A stretch of DNA of 64,000 nucleotides from Flectonema sp. DT1601 (GCA_964019425.1 OZ025783.1:62001-126000); one strand, 5' to 3'; numbered from the stretch's first letter, positions 37,801 to 46,714 are shown. The notes: generated by a model from the sequence alone, not told the origin. Translations and numbers: made by a program.

Positions 37801-38477
37801 AAACACTTACACTTCGTACTGCAATCAGTTCCTGCATATCCAACATCACATGAAATACATTGACCTGTTCCATTTATACCAGATGAGCAATTACCATGTC
37901 CACTACAAGGTAAAAATGTTGAAGTTATTGAAGACCACACAAGAGAAGGACATTGTTGTGAGCAGGATGATCCAAATTGAGAATCAACGCAATCTGAGCA
38001 ATCTGAAAGGGGATCCCATCCGCTGTCACACGTACACGACCCGTCTGCTGAAATACCGGAGTTGCAGACTCCGTGACCGTTGCAGTTATGAGGTGGGCAA
38101 CTGTTGTCACACTCTTCACCAAAATATCCTTCTTTGCAATCCTCGCAAGCAGCACCTGACCAGTATCCTCTACTTGTTACGTTTTGATCACATTCACAAC
38201 TACCATCACCTGAATATCCTGAATTACAAACACCGTGACCATTACATTCATTACATGATCCTCCTCTACATTCTTGTTGACAATCTGCACCTGAGTATCC
38301 AGACCTACAGTCACTACATGTGAGACCTCCCCAATTGTGGTTACAAAAACAGTTAGTTGAGCCAGCTACACACGACCCATGGTCACATAAACAAACAGTT
38401 AAACTAACTGTGCTGAATCCCAACAATAACACGACTATGAATACTGCACGTAATCTAATTCGTGGTAGGCATGTCAT
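31806..38477 (-). CDS. Giant EGF-repeat / IPT-TIG / multi-pass membrane protein
   Basis: This is a 2,223-aa single-exon protein. The ATG at 38477 is chosen because the frame upstream has only a TTG, and an acceptor (ttcttacttcccacctgcag) ends 7 nt before this ATG. Residues 1-30 form a signal peptide. About 30-770 is a long series of EGF/laminin-EGF-like Cys-rich repeats (recurrent CxGHGxC). About 780-1170 resembles a beta-rich, propeller-like region. About 1180-1370 holds IPT/TIG domains (GGTILTITGRGF and GGHVITVLGYGF). A second Cys-rich module precedes about eight transmembrane helices from about residue 1712, then a cytosolic tail. The likely role is a surface receptor or adhesion protein. 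Similar EGF-IPT-multi-TM proteins occur in several protist groups; the ligand is unknown. Confidence 0.85.
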   Translation of the reverse strand: MTCLPRIRLRAVFIVVLLLGFSTVSLTVCLCDHGSCVAGSTNCFCNHNWGGLTCSDCRSGYSGADCQQECRGGSCNECNGHGVCNSGYSGDGSCECDQNVTSRGYWSGAACEDCKEGYFGEECDNSCPPHNCNGHGVCNSGISADGSCTCDSGWDPLSDCSDCVDSQFGSSCSQQCPSLVWSSITSTFLPCSGHGNCSSGINGTGQCISCDVGYAGTDCSTKCKCLPEHGICNNNVTGDGSCSCLRNRLPPNCISCENGFGGTNCTTRCHGIPTCSNLGKCDPVTAHCSCSKGYFGDACEYKCPGTILPCSGHGYCTKLPSSPPTCVCDTNWNGSIDCSTCTPGMSGHLQSACQHTCPNNGTIPQNSNDVCSGHGKCVEGKCECYSRWEGPDFIDFCGDACEGGSLANGTACPKGCGQAGLFGDRCQNVCPGYGTPEGVCSGRGYCDSIGNCQCDPPDIINNKQFIGTDCSTLISACNFPYFGAYDSNLNECFCWEGYFGSDCQNSCPKSPLTNFVCSAPHGSCDDGVRGTGLCQCKEGWLGDACEISCYCPHSSQKCASNGTCECLLNIKNYPNCDICEDGFFGDECQFICHGVTFQKECRCDSQHAGLGCNIKCDDCNSNGSCREGPQGDGGCNCFATWYGKNCDSHCTPTQCSVTYNLTHPHCNIQTGKCECATRWSGLNCDKCASMYWGVGCLNECNCNRHGSCQQDTGVCTCDSNFAGNECQRCTDQYFGDDCDIPRVCTTRGGTMSGPKSSVEKIYPPYGIILDSNQGLGQGGYFIAGGNTLSAWAMHRPTDDQTQLQNSSILSTGISGILRGLYYLSGDVSSAVIIMSGSPSNQLNLSQSTGVGIVHMLSPISDPPKFGTGNPFSGLKSFQISTFSPQQSSLSYHNEAAPKAVIFISGLVNRLRVLKMATICFPLHLNVNPCKEHLIEVEFNEIISITATTNFLYVVGINEDGRHRSVDLKAYSYNPDTGFTGLVTACMLPKSFTDDNYYNNSDSRIISKATKLLQTADGIAVTFTLFKSILPHESKSVFSRSYFMVLESPTDSKPKSASLPDSKITSAIACDQWLEACFIAIHDTIRNQPGQIIKISVAQNSNSVYAYDSVMLKYYHQPSGDGDGSRSSEIIDSFYIDNPTRTLYALVQSETTSRVVSFMLWELHKAEPAILDYTGGTILTITGRGFSVVDSGLQVPSNPSVASTDKPMSQSTGIPVCIWGEKQLRTPATIVNNSVVTCEAPFYSFSTIDNKCEKQHLTISLDGHRYADCPITIRRIPSAVVLAAIPPSGKQQGGHVITVLGYGFINTPLLSCIFSVDGKQKLSTGTAQVTYVNGTTVKCIQPAMPLIGGGNVEVSLDGTIGSIRQTDYNIVGPPGGIAIMSPKGEVFLAGKETILLPKTVIGIVDSDGLIVEADGYSYSSFVSVTNPSSVNLRITGTTTSSFSAINGTSITVFDDVVLIHANASNRFDLLFTYGKWNTTLKINILDSTPAGLSIKNQPSDYASWNATPLAIQPKLVLVDELGHVVKRVSGNTSVQDSNFMITCKVISVEDELYHTTDIVKEFTDAINLHKDHEAHFGHISVSAAFGARYQLNCSSMIGSNEVYVISEYIYPKLCPSYQYQLITNPPGERTCSDCPVEALCNGSFHLLTQKGYWRSSPKSPFVKCRVADACQSGSETGTCNDGYESYECSVCSKGYFNTASGHCEECSTATALLFTIISISLFSVVLPLVAGCIVTYSTLSDVDKENMSLIGIRLRIILDHFQTVAILAYYASDFWAASVVQFFSFLLLFTGQPIGLDCWSREFGQNIYRSYIGYLLAFLWGFVLAGISYGWLSFSKKQKANLGDINTGFNYTEMEQTRIIQKKDLFSVLLSVCTSLVVYVLYLRIALESCFVLRKASVVIFEKDQSTLQYKNWTHTSLYWDPRVSLINEVFSGISITVLVIIGGGLPTVLYYLHNNISLRRRITSPETISDDAISSSVSIFTGGFSSEKKYWASALLLKKLSLAFVAAFGPAGKQQLQVSIWIIEFFCCLQVVLVPYSSIFDNMIEIASNMVIIISLYHGSLMFADLPLGEWYLVSVSVIVINMLFVVVVGCLSRKELKTVVWNRFKTLFKKTFPHYPTDEQLQRSYEEETKVDDEEIDTKISPLLSGSCPPSGMLQTATSSSLSAQLCPSPLPCLAIDSTSFRCLYCGVTFSEFQNLFGSCSASPLGSRMHMADTDSATSVLL

Positions 38478-38739
38478 TTCTGTACTGCAGGTGGGAAGTA
38501 AGAATAGAATGAAATTCAAACCACAAAGAGAATCACAAGCAAGTCTTCACATGTATTGTAATGTCTGTTAATTATTAAAAAGTTACTTCGTGGGATGTAA
38601 TTTTATAATAAGAAGGTCACAATTGGAACTACGAGGCGAGAAGAGGCGGAGCTCTATGTGAGTTGAAAACGGCTGCAGGTCGCTCGAACAACGCAGCAAG
38701 GAAAAAAAAAGATGAGAAAAAAAAAAAGAAAAGAACAGA

Positions 38740-39727
38740 TCAGTGAGTCTGCTGTCCCTCAGGTGTTAACTTTAATATTTTTATTGTTACATCCGAATAC
38801 TTCGCATCCACACTAATAGCAGGAGAGTACCTCTGTGATGTGCTCAGAGGAAGAGAATGAAAACCAAAGTCAGACTTAGAAACTTCAACTGGTTTTGAGC
38901 GGGCAATTCGGAAGGTTCGAGATGGACCTTCCCAACGGAATCTGACGGAATATTTATTCTTTATCCAACCTGACTGCCATGAAGATGAGTGTGTAGGAAT
39001 ACCCTTTCCAGTAGAGTAAGTGAGTTTCTTAGACTGGTCGACTCCCCATCCATTGTCACCCGGCTTCTCTGCAAACCCAGTAGCGGAAACACCAGCTGTG
39101 AGGGACCAGCCGGAAGATTCTTTTGTTTCAATGCAAACATCCCATTCGACGATATTTTCCTCCGTTAGAATGAATGTAGTTATCAAATTAACATTCTTAG
39201 ACCCTCTTGGGATCATTACCGTCATACCATCAGGTGAGATCATTACATTCCCTGGAGCTAGTTTTCTATTAAAACTAATCATGTTTGGATCACAAATATC
39301 ATCTTTGTTTGATAATTCAACAGATTCAATTTTACCAACCAACTGTTGAATTGTATTCTGTTGCTGACCTACGAGTAGCTTCAATGCGTCTATTTCCTCA
39401 CCCTGTTGCAGAACTAACTGAGTCAAGTCATCTTTCCAGCTGCTACTCTGTTGAAGCCTACTCTTCACTTCTTGCTGTAAATCCTTCTGATCTATCTCAC
39501 CACTAGCTGTTGGTAAAGGGGCTGGTGCTGGGGAGGGTGCCGGTACTGGTACTGGTGGCTGTGTCGCTTGCAACATATTTCCAATTATATTCGTTCTTCG
39601 TGTTTCAAGAGAAACTGGAGGCTTACCATTTTGAAGCATCGTTACGTTGGGAGTTGGTTTTGGGAATTGGGAATGTTGCTGCTGCTTTTGCTGCTGTTGT
39701 TGTAGCGGCTGTTGTTGCTGCTGTTGT

Positions 39728-39819
<92 letters not shown>

Positions 39820-39874
39820 TTGTTGCTGCTGCTGCTGTTGTTGCTGCCGCTGTTGTTGTTGCTGCTGCTGTTGT

Positions 39875-39917
<43 letters not shown>

Positions 39918-41091
39918 CCTGTTGTTGCTCAGCTGAATTTGGATCCGAGTGGACGTCTGTAGTTTGAGGATGTAATTTGGTTTGAATGATTCCGAGCAGC
40001 AATTTTGACTTTTCATAGTTCGCATTCTGAACGTCGTCCTGCAACACCCCAAGAGCCGTAGTTACGTCTTCTTTATTCGACTGAACACAAGCAAGATAGA
40101 ATTTGGAACAGAGCATCGCATTTTCTTCATCCGCAGGAATAGCTTGTTGGGGTTGCTGTAGAATAGCAGAAACACATTTTTGGAACCATTCGACGGCAAC
40201 TGGAGTGCTATCGTCGATTATTATCTCAGCAGTTGGATCTGTTAATAAAGAACCCGTCTTGTTAATACACTCTGAAGCATAATAGTACATTGAGAGTGGA
40301 CTTCCTGCTTCAGCTCCTTTTTTGAAATGTTCGATTGCTGGAGGGTTTAGATTACAACTTTGAAGAATGAGTCCCATCATCATGATGGCATCGCCATCTC
40401 CTTCTTCTGCGAAGGTACGAAGTTCGGATGCTATTTCAAGATTTCCAGCATCGAGTGCTGCACGCCAGTTGCTTCTTCTCAATGCAGCTGTGGTTTCTTC
40501 AATTTCTTCTTCAACAACATTCAATGATGTTGTTGTTGTTGTTGCCTGTGGTGGTATTCTTTGTTTCAATGCTTCCATATGCAACAGTACGTTAGGCAGA
40601 AGTAGTTTAGACTTTTCGTGGCCGCTGTTCTCTATTTTTGTTGATAATTCTTCCAAAGTTGACAGAGCTTGCTGAAGTTCATCCTTGGCTGCTAATACAG
40701 CTGCTAAATAATAAATAGAACAAAACTCTACGTGTTCTTCATCTGATGGAACGTTTTGATGCTGTGAGATAGTCGAAACACACTTTGTGAACCACATAAC
40801 AGCGTCATCAGTTTTGTCATCAATCACAATAACAGCAGAGATGTCGGTTAGAATAGGACCAGTCTTGGAGATAGACTCTGATGCATAGTGATACATTGAT
40901 AGTGTGCTGCCAGCTTCAGCACCCTTTTTGAAATGTTCAACAGCAGGAGTTTCTAACCCACAATTCTGTAATATCAGTCCCATCATCATCAGAGCATCAC
41001 CATCACCATTCTCAGCAGCTACTCGGATCTCACCTGCGACTCGCATGTCTCCTTCGTCGAGGGCTTCTCTCCAACGGATGCGATTTGTCAT
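38740..41091 (-). CDS. Duplicated Sel1/TPR-like, polyQ and SPRY-like protein
   Basis: A 783-aa single-exon protein. Residues about 5-180 and 205-370 are two homologous copies of the same helical unit (WREALDEGD / WRAALDAGN, then GDALMMMGLILQ / GDAIMMMGLILQ and HFKKGAEAGS), resembling Sel1/TPR-type repeats. Residues about 386-467 are almost pure Gln, encoded by mixed CAG and CAA. A probable coiled coil follows (about 530-595). The C-terminus (about 600-775) looks like a SPRY-type beta sandwich (WDVCIET, TAGVSATGF, NGWGVDQ, RFRWEGPSRTFRI). This layout suggests a scaffold or ubiquitin-ligase adaptor-like protein; no catalytic site is seen. An acceptor (tgttttatacag) lies 23 nt upstream. Confidence 0.75.
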
Positions 41092-41404
41092 ATTTTAACA
41101 CCTGAAGTCAGCTTCTGTATAAAACATAATATTAAAAGTTAGTTGTGGATGAACGAAAATAATTAGTTTTGGTATATTCCTCGGCAGGTTTCAAAGTGGG
41201 AGAAAGCTCCTGTTCTGGGAGGATTTCACAAAACATCAAGAAAAAAACTTATCAAACAAAAAGTAACTCCCCCACCCACGAGAGCTATGCTTCCCTGGGT
41301 GGGGATAATAATAAAAAGAATTCTAATAACCAATACAAGAAGTATCGAATAACACATCTGTTGAGTGAAGACGTCACAATGGACGGTGAACACCATCAGA
41401 GACT
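41092..41404. other. Intergenic, 313 bp
   Basis: Between the BRCT gene's stop and the Sel1-like gene's ATG. A perfect pair of short arms, ctcccccacccacgag / cctgggtgggg, near 41267-41303 forms a partial hairpin in the probable 3' UTR of the BRCT gene. No gene. Confidence 0.45.
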
Positions 41405-42429
41405 TTAATTTGAAATATGTTCCAGACTTCCTTGCAGTGCTCCAATTATACAATCTTTCCTCATAGCTCCGTAGAATATCGGTGTTGTTGATGGAGCGTT
41501 CTCACCTTGTAATTTTAATACAAAAGGTTCTCTTCCATTTTTGTTTAGTTTTATCCAAATTGGGTTCGATGATCCGAGAGTCTTTGACTTTAGCTGTTTT
41601 GGGGTTATTATTATTATTATTAATTACCTAAATAAAGGTAAGAAGGTACAACAGTAAGAAGGTACAACAGTAAGAAGGTACAACAGTAAGAAGGTACAAC
41701 AGTAAGCAATATACATACCGGTTTCATAACTGCGGAATCGTGGTACTTTGGATTGATACCGAGAGCATGTAAAACACTCCACGCAGGAGAATCAAGATTA
41801 CCCTCAACAACAACATTAAGCGGCGATACGACGTCAAAGGGAGCTAAGTTGAGATGCCTGGCAGTGTTGGTTGTGTCGTTGATAACTTTTTCTAACTTGT
41901 TGTGATATTTAAAATGTTCTGCAATTCTTATTTTACATCCACCCTTTCCACAATAAAGCATTATTCTACTAAGGTCATCACTCTGCTTTTGTTTTTTATA
42001 TTTTGGCGACGATGTCGGAGATGATTTCTTTTTTTTCTTCTTAACAACGTAATCCGATTCTGAAGACGACGTCGATTCTGTATCACTGCTACAGCTACTG
42101 CTGCTGCTATCACTGTCATAGTGTGACTTCTTTTTAAAATTAGTTTTGTTCTTTGCGTTATTTTTATCAGGTTTTGGTCCACCATTCAATACTCTAACAA
42201 AGTCTTTTTCACTCCATATCTCAAGACCCTTATCTATAGCCTTGGCGTACTTTGAAGTATACATGTGATCAGCACCTCCTGCACAGACTAGTACATCAGT
42301 CACTCCAGTTACACTTCCCTGAACCATTGCTCCCAAGTTTGTTGCTTTTTGAGTTGCTTCTGCTCTTAATAATGTCATCTTTCCTGTGAAGACCATTCTT
42401 AGTCCCTCTAAAACTTGTTTTTTAGGCAT
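41405..42429 (-). CDS. BRCT-domain protein with unknown C-terminal domain (two exons)
   Basis: Exons are 41719-42429 and 41405-41593, giving 299 aa. The intron is 125 nt, with donor GTATGT and acceptor ccccaaaacag. The second exon restores a compact C-terminus (TLGSSNPIWIKLNKNGREP, then IIGALQGSLEHISN) instead of a run into the intron's repeats. Residues about 5-85 are a BRCT domain (LEGLRMVFTGKM, GAMVQGSVT, SKYAKAIDKGLEIWSEKDF), a phosphopeptide or DNA-end binding fold of DNA-repair and replication proteins. Residues about 88-150 are Ser/Asp/Lys-rich with a KKKKKK nuclear-localisation-like run. The last 145 residues form a domain I do not recognise. An acceptor ends 28 nt before the ATG. Probably nuclear. 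Confidence 0.8.
41639..41702. repeat. Intronic 16-bp minisatellite, four copies
   Basis: Four perfect tandem copies of taagaaggtacaacag inside the BRCT gene's intron. Each copy contains, on the transcribed strand, a ctgttgtaccttctta unit that adds pyrimidine-rich stretches to the intron. Confidence 0.95.
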
Positions 42430-42858
42430 ATTTTTTATTCGCTTGTTATGCTACCCCCTGTTAGGAAATAAGTTTCATTATGTTCAGTGGGGGTAAATCA
42501 GAGAGACCCTGAGGGATCAATAAAAAGAAACCATTGTTAAGCACAGGGAAATAGATAACATTTGACATTATAAATAAACGGTTCTTTTTTTTTTTGTCAG
42601 TGCAAAAAAAAATAGAATCTTTGCTGGATAAATGAGGCTAGGGGATATAATATAAAAAACACGAAGACTTGCGAAAATAAACTATCATCGCAGCCCAGTG
42701 TGAGAGACATGCAAACAGGAAAATAAACTCATCATAGCTAGGGAACACAACACAATGTTACTTATTGAGTAATACAAGAACAGTGTTGGTTGTCGAGGAT
42801 CAACTGTTTGTTTATTCGATTCTTAAGAATCAAAAAAAAGAGAGAAAAATTTTATTTT
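42430..42858. other. Intergenic, 429 bp
   Basis: AT-rich spacer holding the kinesin gene's 3' flank and the BRCT gene's leader (acceptor cttatttcctaacag). No gene seen. Confidence 0.5.
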
Positions 42859-45783
42859 TTAAATTTCTATTTCAGGAATACCCGACGTCGGAAGTCGAAG
42901 TGACTTCTTAGAACCTTTCGACTGTCCAGAAACAATCAAAACAGCTCTCCTGGTAGTTGAAGGCTCATGGTGAATCCGATATGGAAAAACAGTATGAGCA
43001 GCACCACCATCTTTCCAACGAATAGCAATATTACAACTAAACGCTAATGCCATCGTACGTTGTAAAGTGTAAGGAGGAGACATTACTTTAATCGCAGATT
43101 TTGGGAAACGTGGGTTGATGTCAAATTCTACACGTGATATCTGTGGGGCTGCTTTCTTTCCCTTTTCAATTTTAACGACTCTCAAAAAAGCATTGACTGT
43201 GTAAGCTTCTCCAGAAGAACCAATTGCAGTGTTTCCGTATTCCACAATTATTCTAGTTTGAAGGTCTCGTTGTTTTTGATATGTTTTTAATTTTAGTTTT
43301 TGACTGTCAATTTCAGAGTCTGAAAGACTTCCCAAAATAAAATTCTGATGATCAAAATTTGATTCGACTTTCTGTACAACATGAGAGAAGTCACAACCAA
43401 CAACAGGACAACACTTTGTTACTAAATGTGATTTCATGTGACAAACACAACACCACACATGACGACATATCTCAGCTCTTTGTGGTTTCCACAGTACTTC
43501 ATCACAGTAATCACAATTACTTTGAGAGTGTTCCAGTTGGAGTCGTTTTGTTATTTCTTCTGCAGATTCAATTTCTGATTTTTCAGAATCGGTTTCAGAA
43601 TTGAATAAAATTTTATTTTGATTCGTCTTCTGAGTGACATCACCGTCTCGTAAAAACGATTCAGGTACCGACCAAGTTGTTTCACCTGTTGCTTTATTTT
43701 GGTAATAGACTTTTCCTGTGTGTGGGTCTGCTGATGTTTTCCAATCCGACTTTAATGATTCTCTCAGTGACGTTGATTTCAATGTTTCCTTGTCATCCGA
43801 ACTCAACTGATTCATTATATCTTCACCAAGCATATCCGACAAGAATGATGAAGGTGGTTGTAAAAGTCCTTCTTCGATGTGTTTCATCGGAGATGCGATT
43901 CCCTTAAACTCACACCATGAAACTAACCCTCCTGCTAGTCGTGTCATTATGTTGCCAAGTTCTCCTTTTTTTGTAAATTCCTTCATTCGTTTTAAAGCGT
44001 CATTCGCATGAGTTGAAAACATATTTAAGATCTCAGTCACCATATTGTCAGAGTGCCAATAGGGTTCTGTTTTAGATGAAAATTCAAAGTAGTGTGGTTT
44101 GTTTAAATTATCTCGCATCCAACGACCAACCTTAACAGGATGACCGGCGTCATCAATATCGAACAACAGTAACGATGGTTGCTTAATAGTTTTATATCTA
44201 AAAACATCATGTCCGACTGGATCCATGACAATAATGAAATCAGTTATATCAGGGACTTCTAAAACAGAATTGAATGTCGCACAGGCACCCTGTGATGATC
44301 CACAAATAGCGAATGCTTTTAATCTTCCCAAAGACTTTATAATATCTTTTACCAAAGAACCAGGATTTGAACGTATCTCTTGTCTATCACCAGTACTGTT
44401 ACCATATCCAGGACAGTCAATTGCAACCATAAAGAATGACGTTTCATTGACTGATGTTACAACAGATATCTCATGAACTATTCCATTCCACCAAAGAGAA
44501 CTATTTGTTGGTCCTGAGCCGTGGATGAAAAGTATTAAAGGATCAGTTTCATTTCCTACTGCACGACTAAATATAGAACCATGAAACTCTGTATCAATCC
44601 ACATAGTACGTCTGTTCATTGATGTTTCTAAATCCTCAATGTCGTTGTGTAAGGGATCTCTTGTAATAGAAATATCCTCACAGATGTTTACCTTCATGGT
44701 GGGATCAACTACTACCTTCTTTGCTATTTGAGCATATCTTATTGTTGATAAACTCTCGTCACTATTCTCTTCAGCAGGTGATACACAAGCAAGCATTGTA
44801 GTCAGAGAGTCTCCACTTAAAGACGACTGTAGTAATCTTGTTAATGAGGAGTCTCTGTATGGAACATGTTTAGCACCTTCTGCTAGAGAGGTTATGACGT
44901 TGGCTAATGAGAACAGGCCGCTGTTTATTGAAATCGATTCTCGGAAAGCTGTGTCTTTGTTGCCAGTTCTGGTACTGCGTTCAGACCCAGCCAGGTCAAC
45001 CAGATTTAAGTATGAAATTTTTGAATTTAATTGACAGCAGTCTTGTGATGCTAACTTCCATCTGTGTTCAATAATCATCGTCAACACTGCGTGTGATCTC
45101 GATGAGTGTTCGTTCATATTAGTCCGACCTGTAGCACGGCGAGCAGAACCTTTTTTTATAACTTTCATAACATCTGTTGTTGAGTTTACTTCGATTTCCT
45201 TACAATTCTCAACAAACACACGACCGTTGTTTGTCTCTCTTATTGAAAGTATTTCTGGTGGGTGTTCCTTACCAAGAAGATCACGAATATCATCATTGTA
45301 CACTTCTATGTATGAGATTCTTATTTGATATTGCGACATTGAAGAGACTTCTCCAATAGCTTCCATACAACATGTAAATTCTGATTCCTCTGCAGCGATC
45401 TTTTTAAAAACATCTTCTGCCACACGAGGAATAATACCATCGAGTGTCTTATGTCCTCCTTCACTTCCTAACATTGTGAATGTTTTACCACTTCCTGTTT
45501 GTCCGTATGCGAACACACAAGCATTGTATCCAGATACCCAGGACTCTACAATAGGTGAGATGGTTTCTTTATATATTATTTCTTGTCCTTCGTCTTCAGT
45601 GTAGATTCTGTCAAAGTTAAAGCAATCATTCAATCCTTTAAATTGAATTTTTGTTCCGCCTTCTACTCCAAGACATTTATTCTTCCCTTCCTTTGCAATC
45701 AACGGTCGCACTCGAACTACGGCTTTTAGTTTTTCAGATATTTTAACTTTTTTCTTTGACGGTGGATGGATTCTTGTCGACAT
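42859..45783 (-). CDS. Kinesin motor fused to alpha/beta hydrolase, WW and RING-like domains
   Basis: A 974-aa single-exon protein. Residues about 17-365 are a complete kinesin motor: P-loop GQTGSGKT (94-101), switch I NEHSSRSH, switch II DLAGSER, and a final CVSPAEENSDESLSTIRYA. Residues about 395-600 are an alpha/beta hydrolase with an oxyanion HGSG, nucleophile elbow GSSQGA (Ser near 495), an Asp strand and a late His. Residues about 678-711 are a WW domain (KVYYQNKATGETTWSVP). Residues about 754-798 are a Cys/His RING-like zinc site, with irregular spacing in the last Cys pair. No stalk coiled coil is obvious. The motor should move on microtubules; the hydrolase substrate is unknown. The reading is uninterrupted, so this is a true fusion frame rather than adjacent genes. 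An acceptor lies 11 nt before the ATG. Confidence 0.9.
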   Translation of the reverse strand: MSTRIHPPSKKKVKISEKLKAVVRVRPLIAKEGKNKCLGVEGGTKIQFKGLNDCFNFDRIYTEDEGQEIIYKETISPIVESWVSGYNACVFAYGQTGSGKTFTMLGSEGGHKTLDGIIPRVAEDVFKKIAAEESEFTCCMEAIGEVSSMSQYQIRISYIEVYNDDIRDLLGKEHPPEILSIRETNNGRVFVENCKEIEVNSTTDVMKVIKKGSARRATGRTNMNEHSSRSHAVLTMIIEHRWKLASQDCCQLNSKISYLNLVDLAGSERSTRTGNKDTAFRESISINSGLFSLANVITSLAEGAKHVPYRDSSLTRLLQSSLSGDSLTTMLACVSPAEENSDESLSTIRYAQIAKKVVVDPTMKVNICEDISITRDPLHNDIEDLETSMNRRTMWIDTEFHGSIFSRAVGNETDPLILFIHGSGPTNSSLWWNGIVHEISVVTSVNETSFFMVAIDCPGYGNSTGDRQEIRSNPGSLVKDIIKSLGRLKAFAICGSSQGACATFNSVLEVPDITDFIIVMDPVGHDVFRYKTIKQPSLLLFDIDDAGHPVKVGRWMRDNLNKPHYFEFSSKTEPYWHSDNMVTEILNMFSTHANDALKRMKEFTKKGELGNIMTRLAGGLVSWCEFKGIASPMKHIEEGLLQPPSSFLSDMLGEDIMNQLSSDDKETLKSTSLRESLKSDWKTSADPHTGKVYYQNKATGETTWSVPESFLRDGDVTQKTNQNKILFNSETDSEKSEIESAEEITKRLQLEHSQSNCDYCDEVLWKPQRAEICRHVWCCVCHMKSHLVTKCCPVVGCDFSHVVQKVESNFDHQNFILGSLSDSEIDSQKLKLKTYQKQRDLQTRIIVEYGNTAIGSSGEAYTVNAFLRVVKIEKGKKAAPQISRVEFDINPRFPKSAIKVMSPPYTLQRTMALAFSCNIAIRWKDGGAAHTVFPYRIHHEPSTTRRAVLIVSGQSKGSKKSLRLPTSGIPEIEI

Positions 45784-46083
45784 ATTATGTGTATCTGTTT
45801 AGAGAAAATAATAACAAAAAAAAAAAAATTGAAAATAAAATCATCTACTATCGAATGCTATTGTAGTGTAAATGCCACACAAATAAAGACATAAGCAGAT
45901 ACAGAAAAACTGGTCTTAGAAGCGTGTGTGAGCTAAGAATAAAGAAAGAAAAGAAAAAAAAAAGAGAAACGCATACCAGTGTGGTAGCAGATAATAATAT
46001 AAAAAAAATAAGAAAATAAATTTTTGTTGATCGCAGACAGTTTAGTTAGTTTAGTTAGCAAAATACAAACTGATGACTACGAG

Positions 46084-46186
46084 GGGTCTGGGTAGCCCGC
46101 ATCAGTAAGGACCCAATCGCGAAGATTGTAGTTTCATAGTTTTGGCTGGAAGTGATCGACTTCCAGCCTCCACCTTGCCCAGAGGC
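46084..46186. ncRNA. Candidate structured RNA element
   Basis: A GC-rich island in AT-rich DNA with consecutive hairpins: gggtc/gaccc (46084-46114), aatc/gatt (46115-46127), a perfect 10-bp stem ggctggaagt/acttccagcc with loop gatcg (46144-46168), and an alternative gcctc/gaggc (46166-46186). If the kinesin gene has a leader intron (donor 46413, acceptor at 45795), this lies inside it. I found no clear snRNA, snoRNA box or tRNA signature, and strand is unknown. Confidence 0.35.
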
Positions 46187-46714
46187 TAACAGGTTGTAAA
46201 CAAGAAAAGAAAATAAAAGAGAAATGATCTGGGAGTGGGGGGAAAGTGAAAAAAATAAAAAATCTTCTTTCTTTCATATACATCTTTCTTTATAATACGA
46301 CCACATGTGCCATATGCCCACACTCCACGAAAGAAAATAGAAACCCCCGGAACAGTACCGAGGATCGTTCACCCCCAGTTGTCCAAAGCATTATAAGTGT
46401 ACTGTGGGCTTACCGAAAAGCTTTAGAAATGTACCACAAAAGATTTGGGCAGCACATAGCCATATCACTCAGCAAGAAATGAAAACCAAAAGGATCAGGT
46501 AAGATGACAGTCAGTTTAAGGTCATAACTGCGCCGGACCAGACAGTAATACCGATTCCGCAATAGGAACAATAAATAAACGGCTCTTAATCGGAAACAAT
46601 TTCCTCTTCTCCGACTTCGTCGGTGAAAGAAAAAAAAAAAAAAAAAAGGAAGGAAGAAAACACAACACAACATACAGAGAATTATAGATACGTAAAGAAC
46701 CAGCTCATTCTTTT

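Noticed and set aside
37850-38323. 157-codon plus-strand frame
   Set aside because: It lies opposite the EGF repeats and has no domain; a shadow of the real minus-strand gene.
38478-38519. Longer N-terminus for the EGF protein
   Set aside because: The upstream extension begins with TTG, and a splice acceptor lies between it and the ATG at 38477, which starts a proper signal peptide.
39642-39967. Plus-strand and alternate-frame poly-Ala/Val, poly-Leu, poly-Cys and poly-Ser/Asn frames
   Set aside because: They are the other frames of the CAG/CAA tract encoding polyGln; the Gln frame has intact domains on both sides.
46174-46193. Spliced-leader RNA exon resemblance on the minus strand
   Set aside because: Only a loose match ending in CAAG|GT, with no Sm-binding site or tandem copies; kept only as a remark under the structured element.
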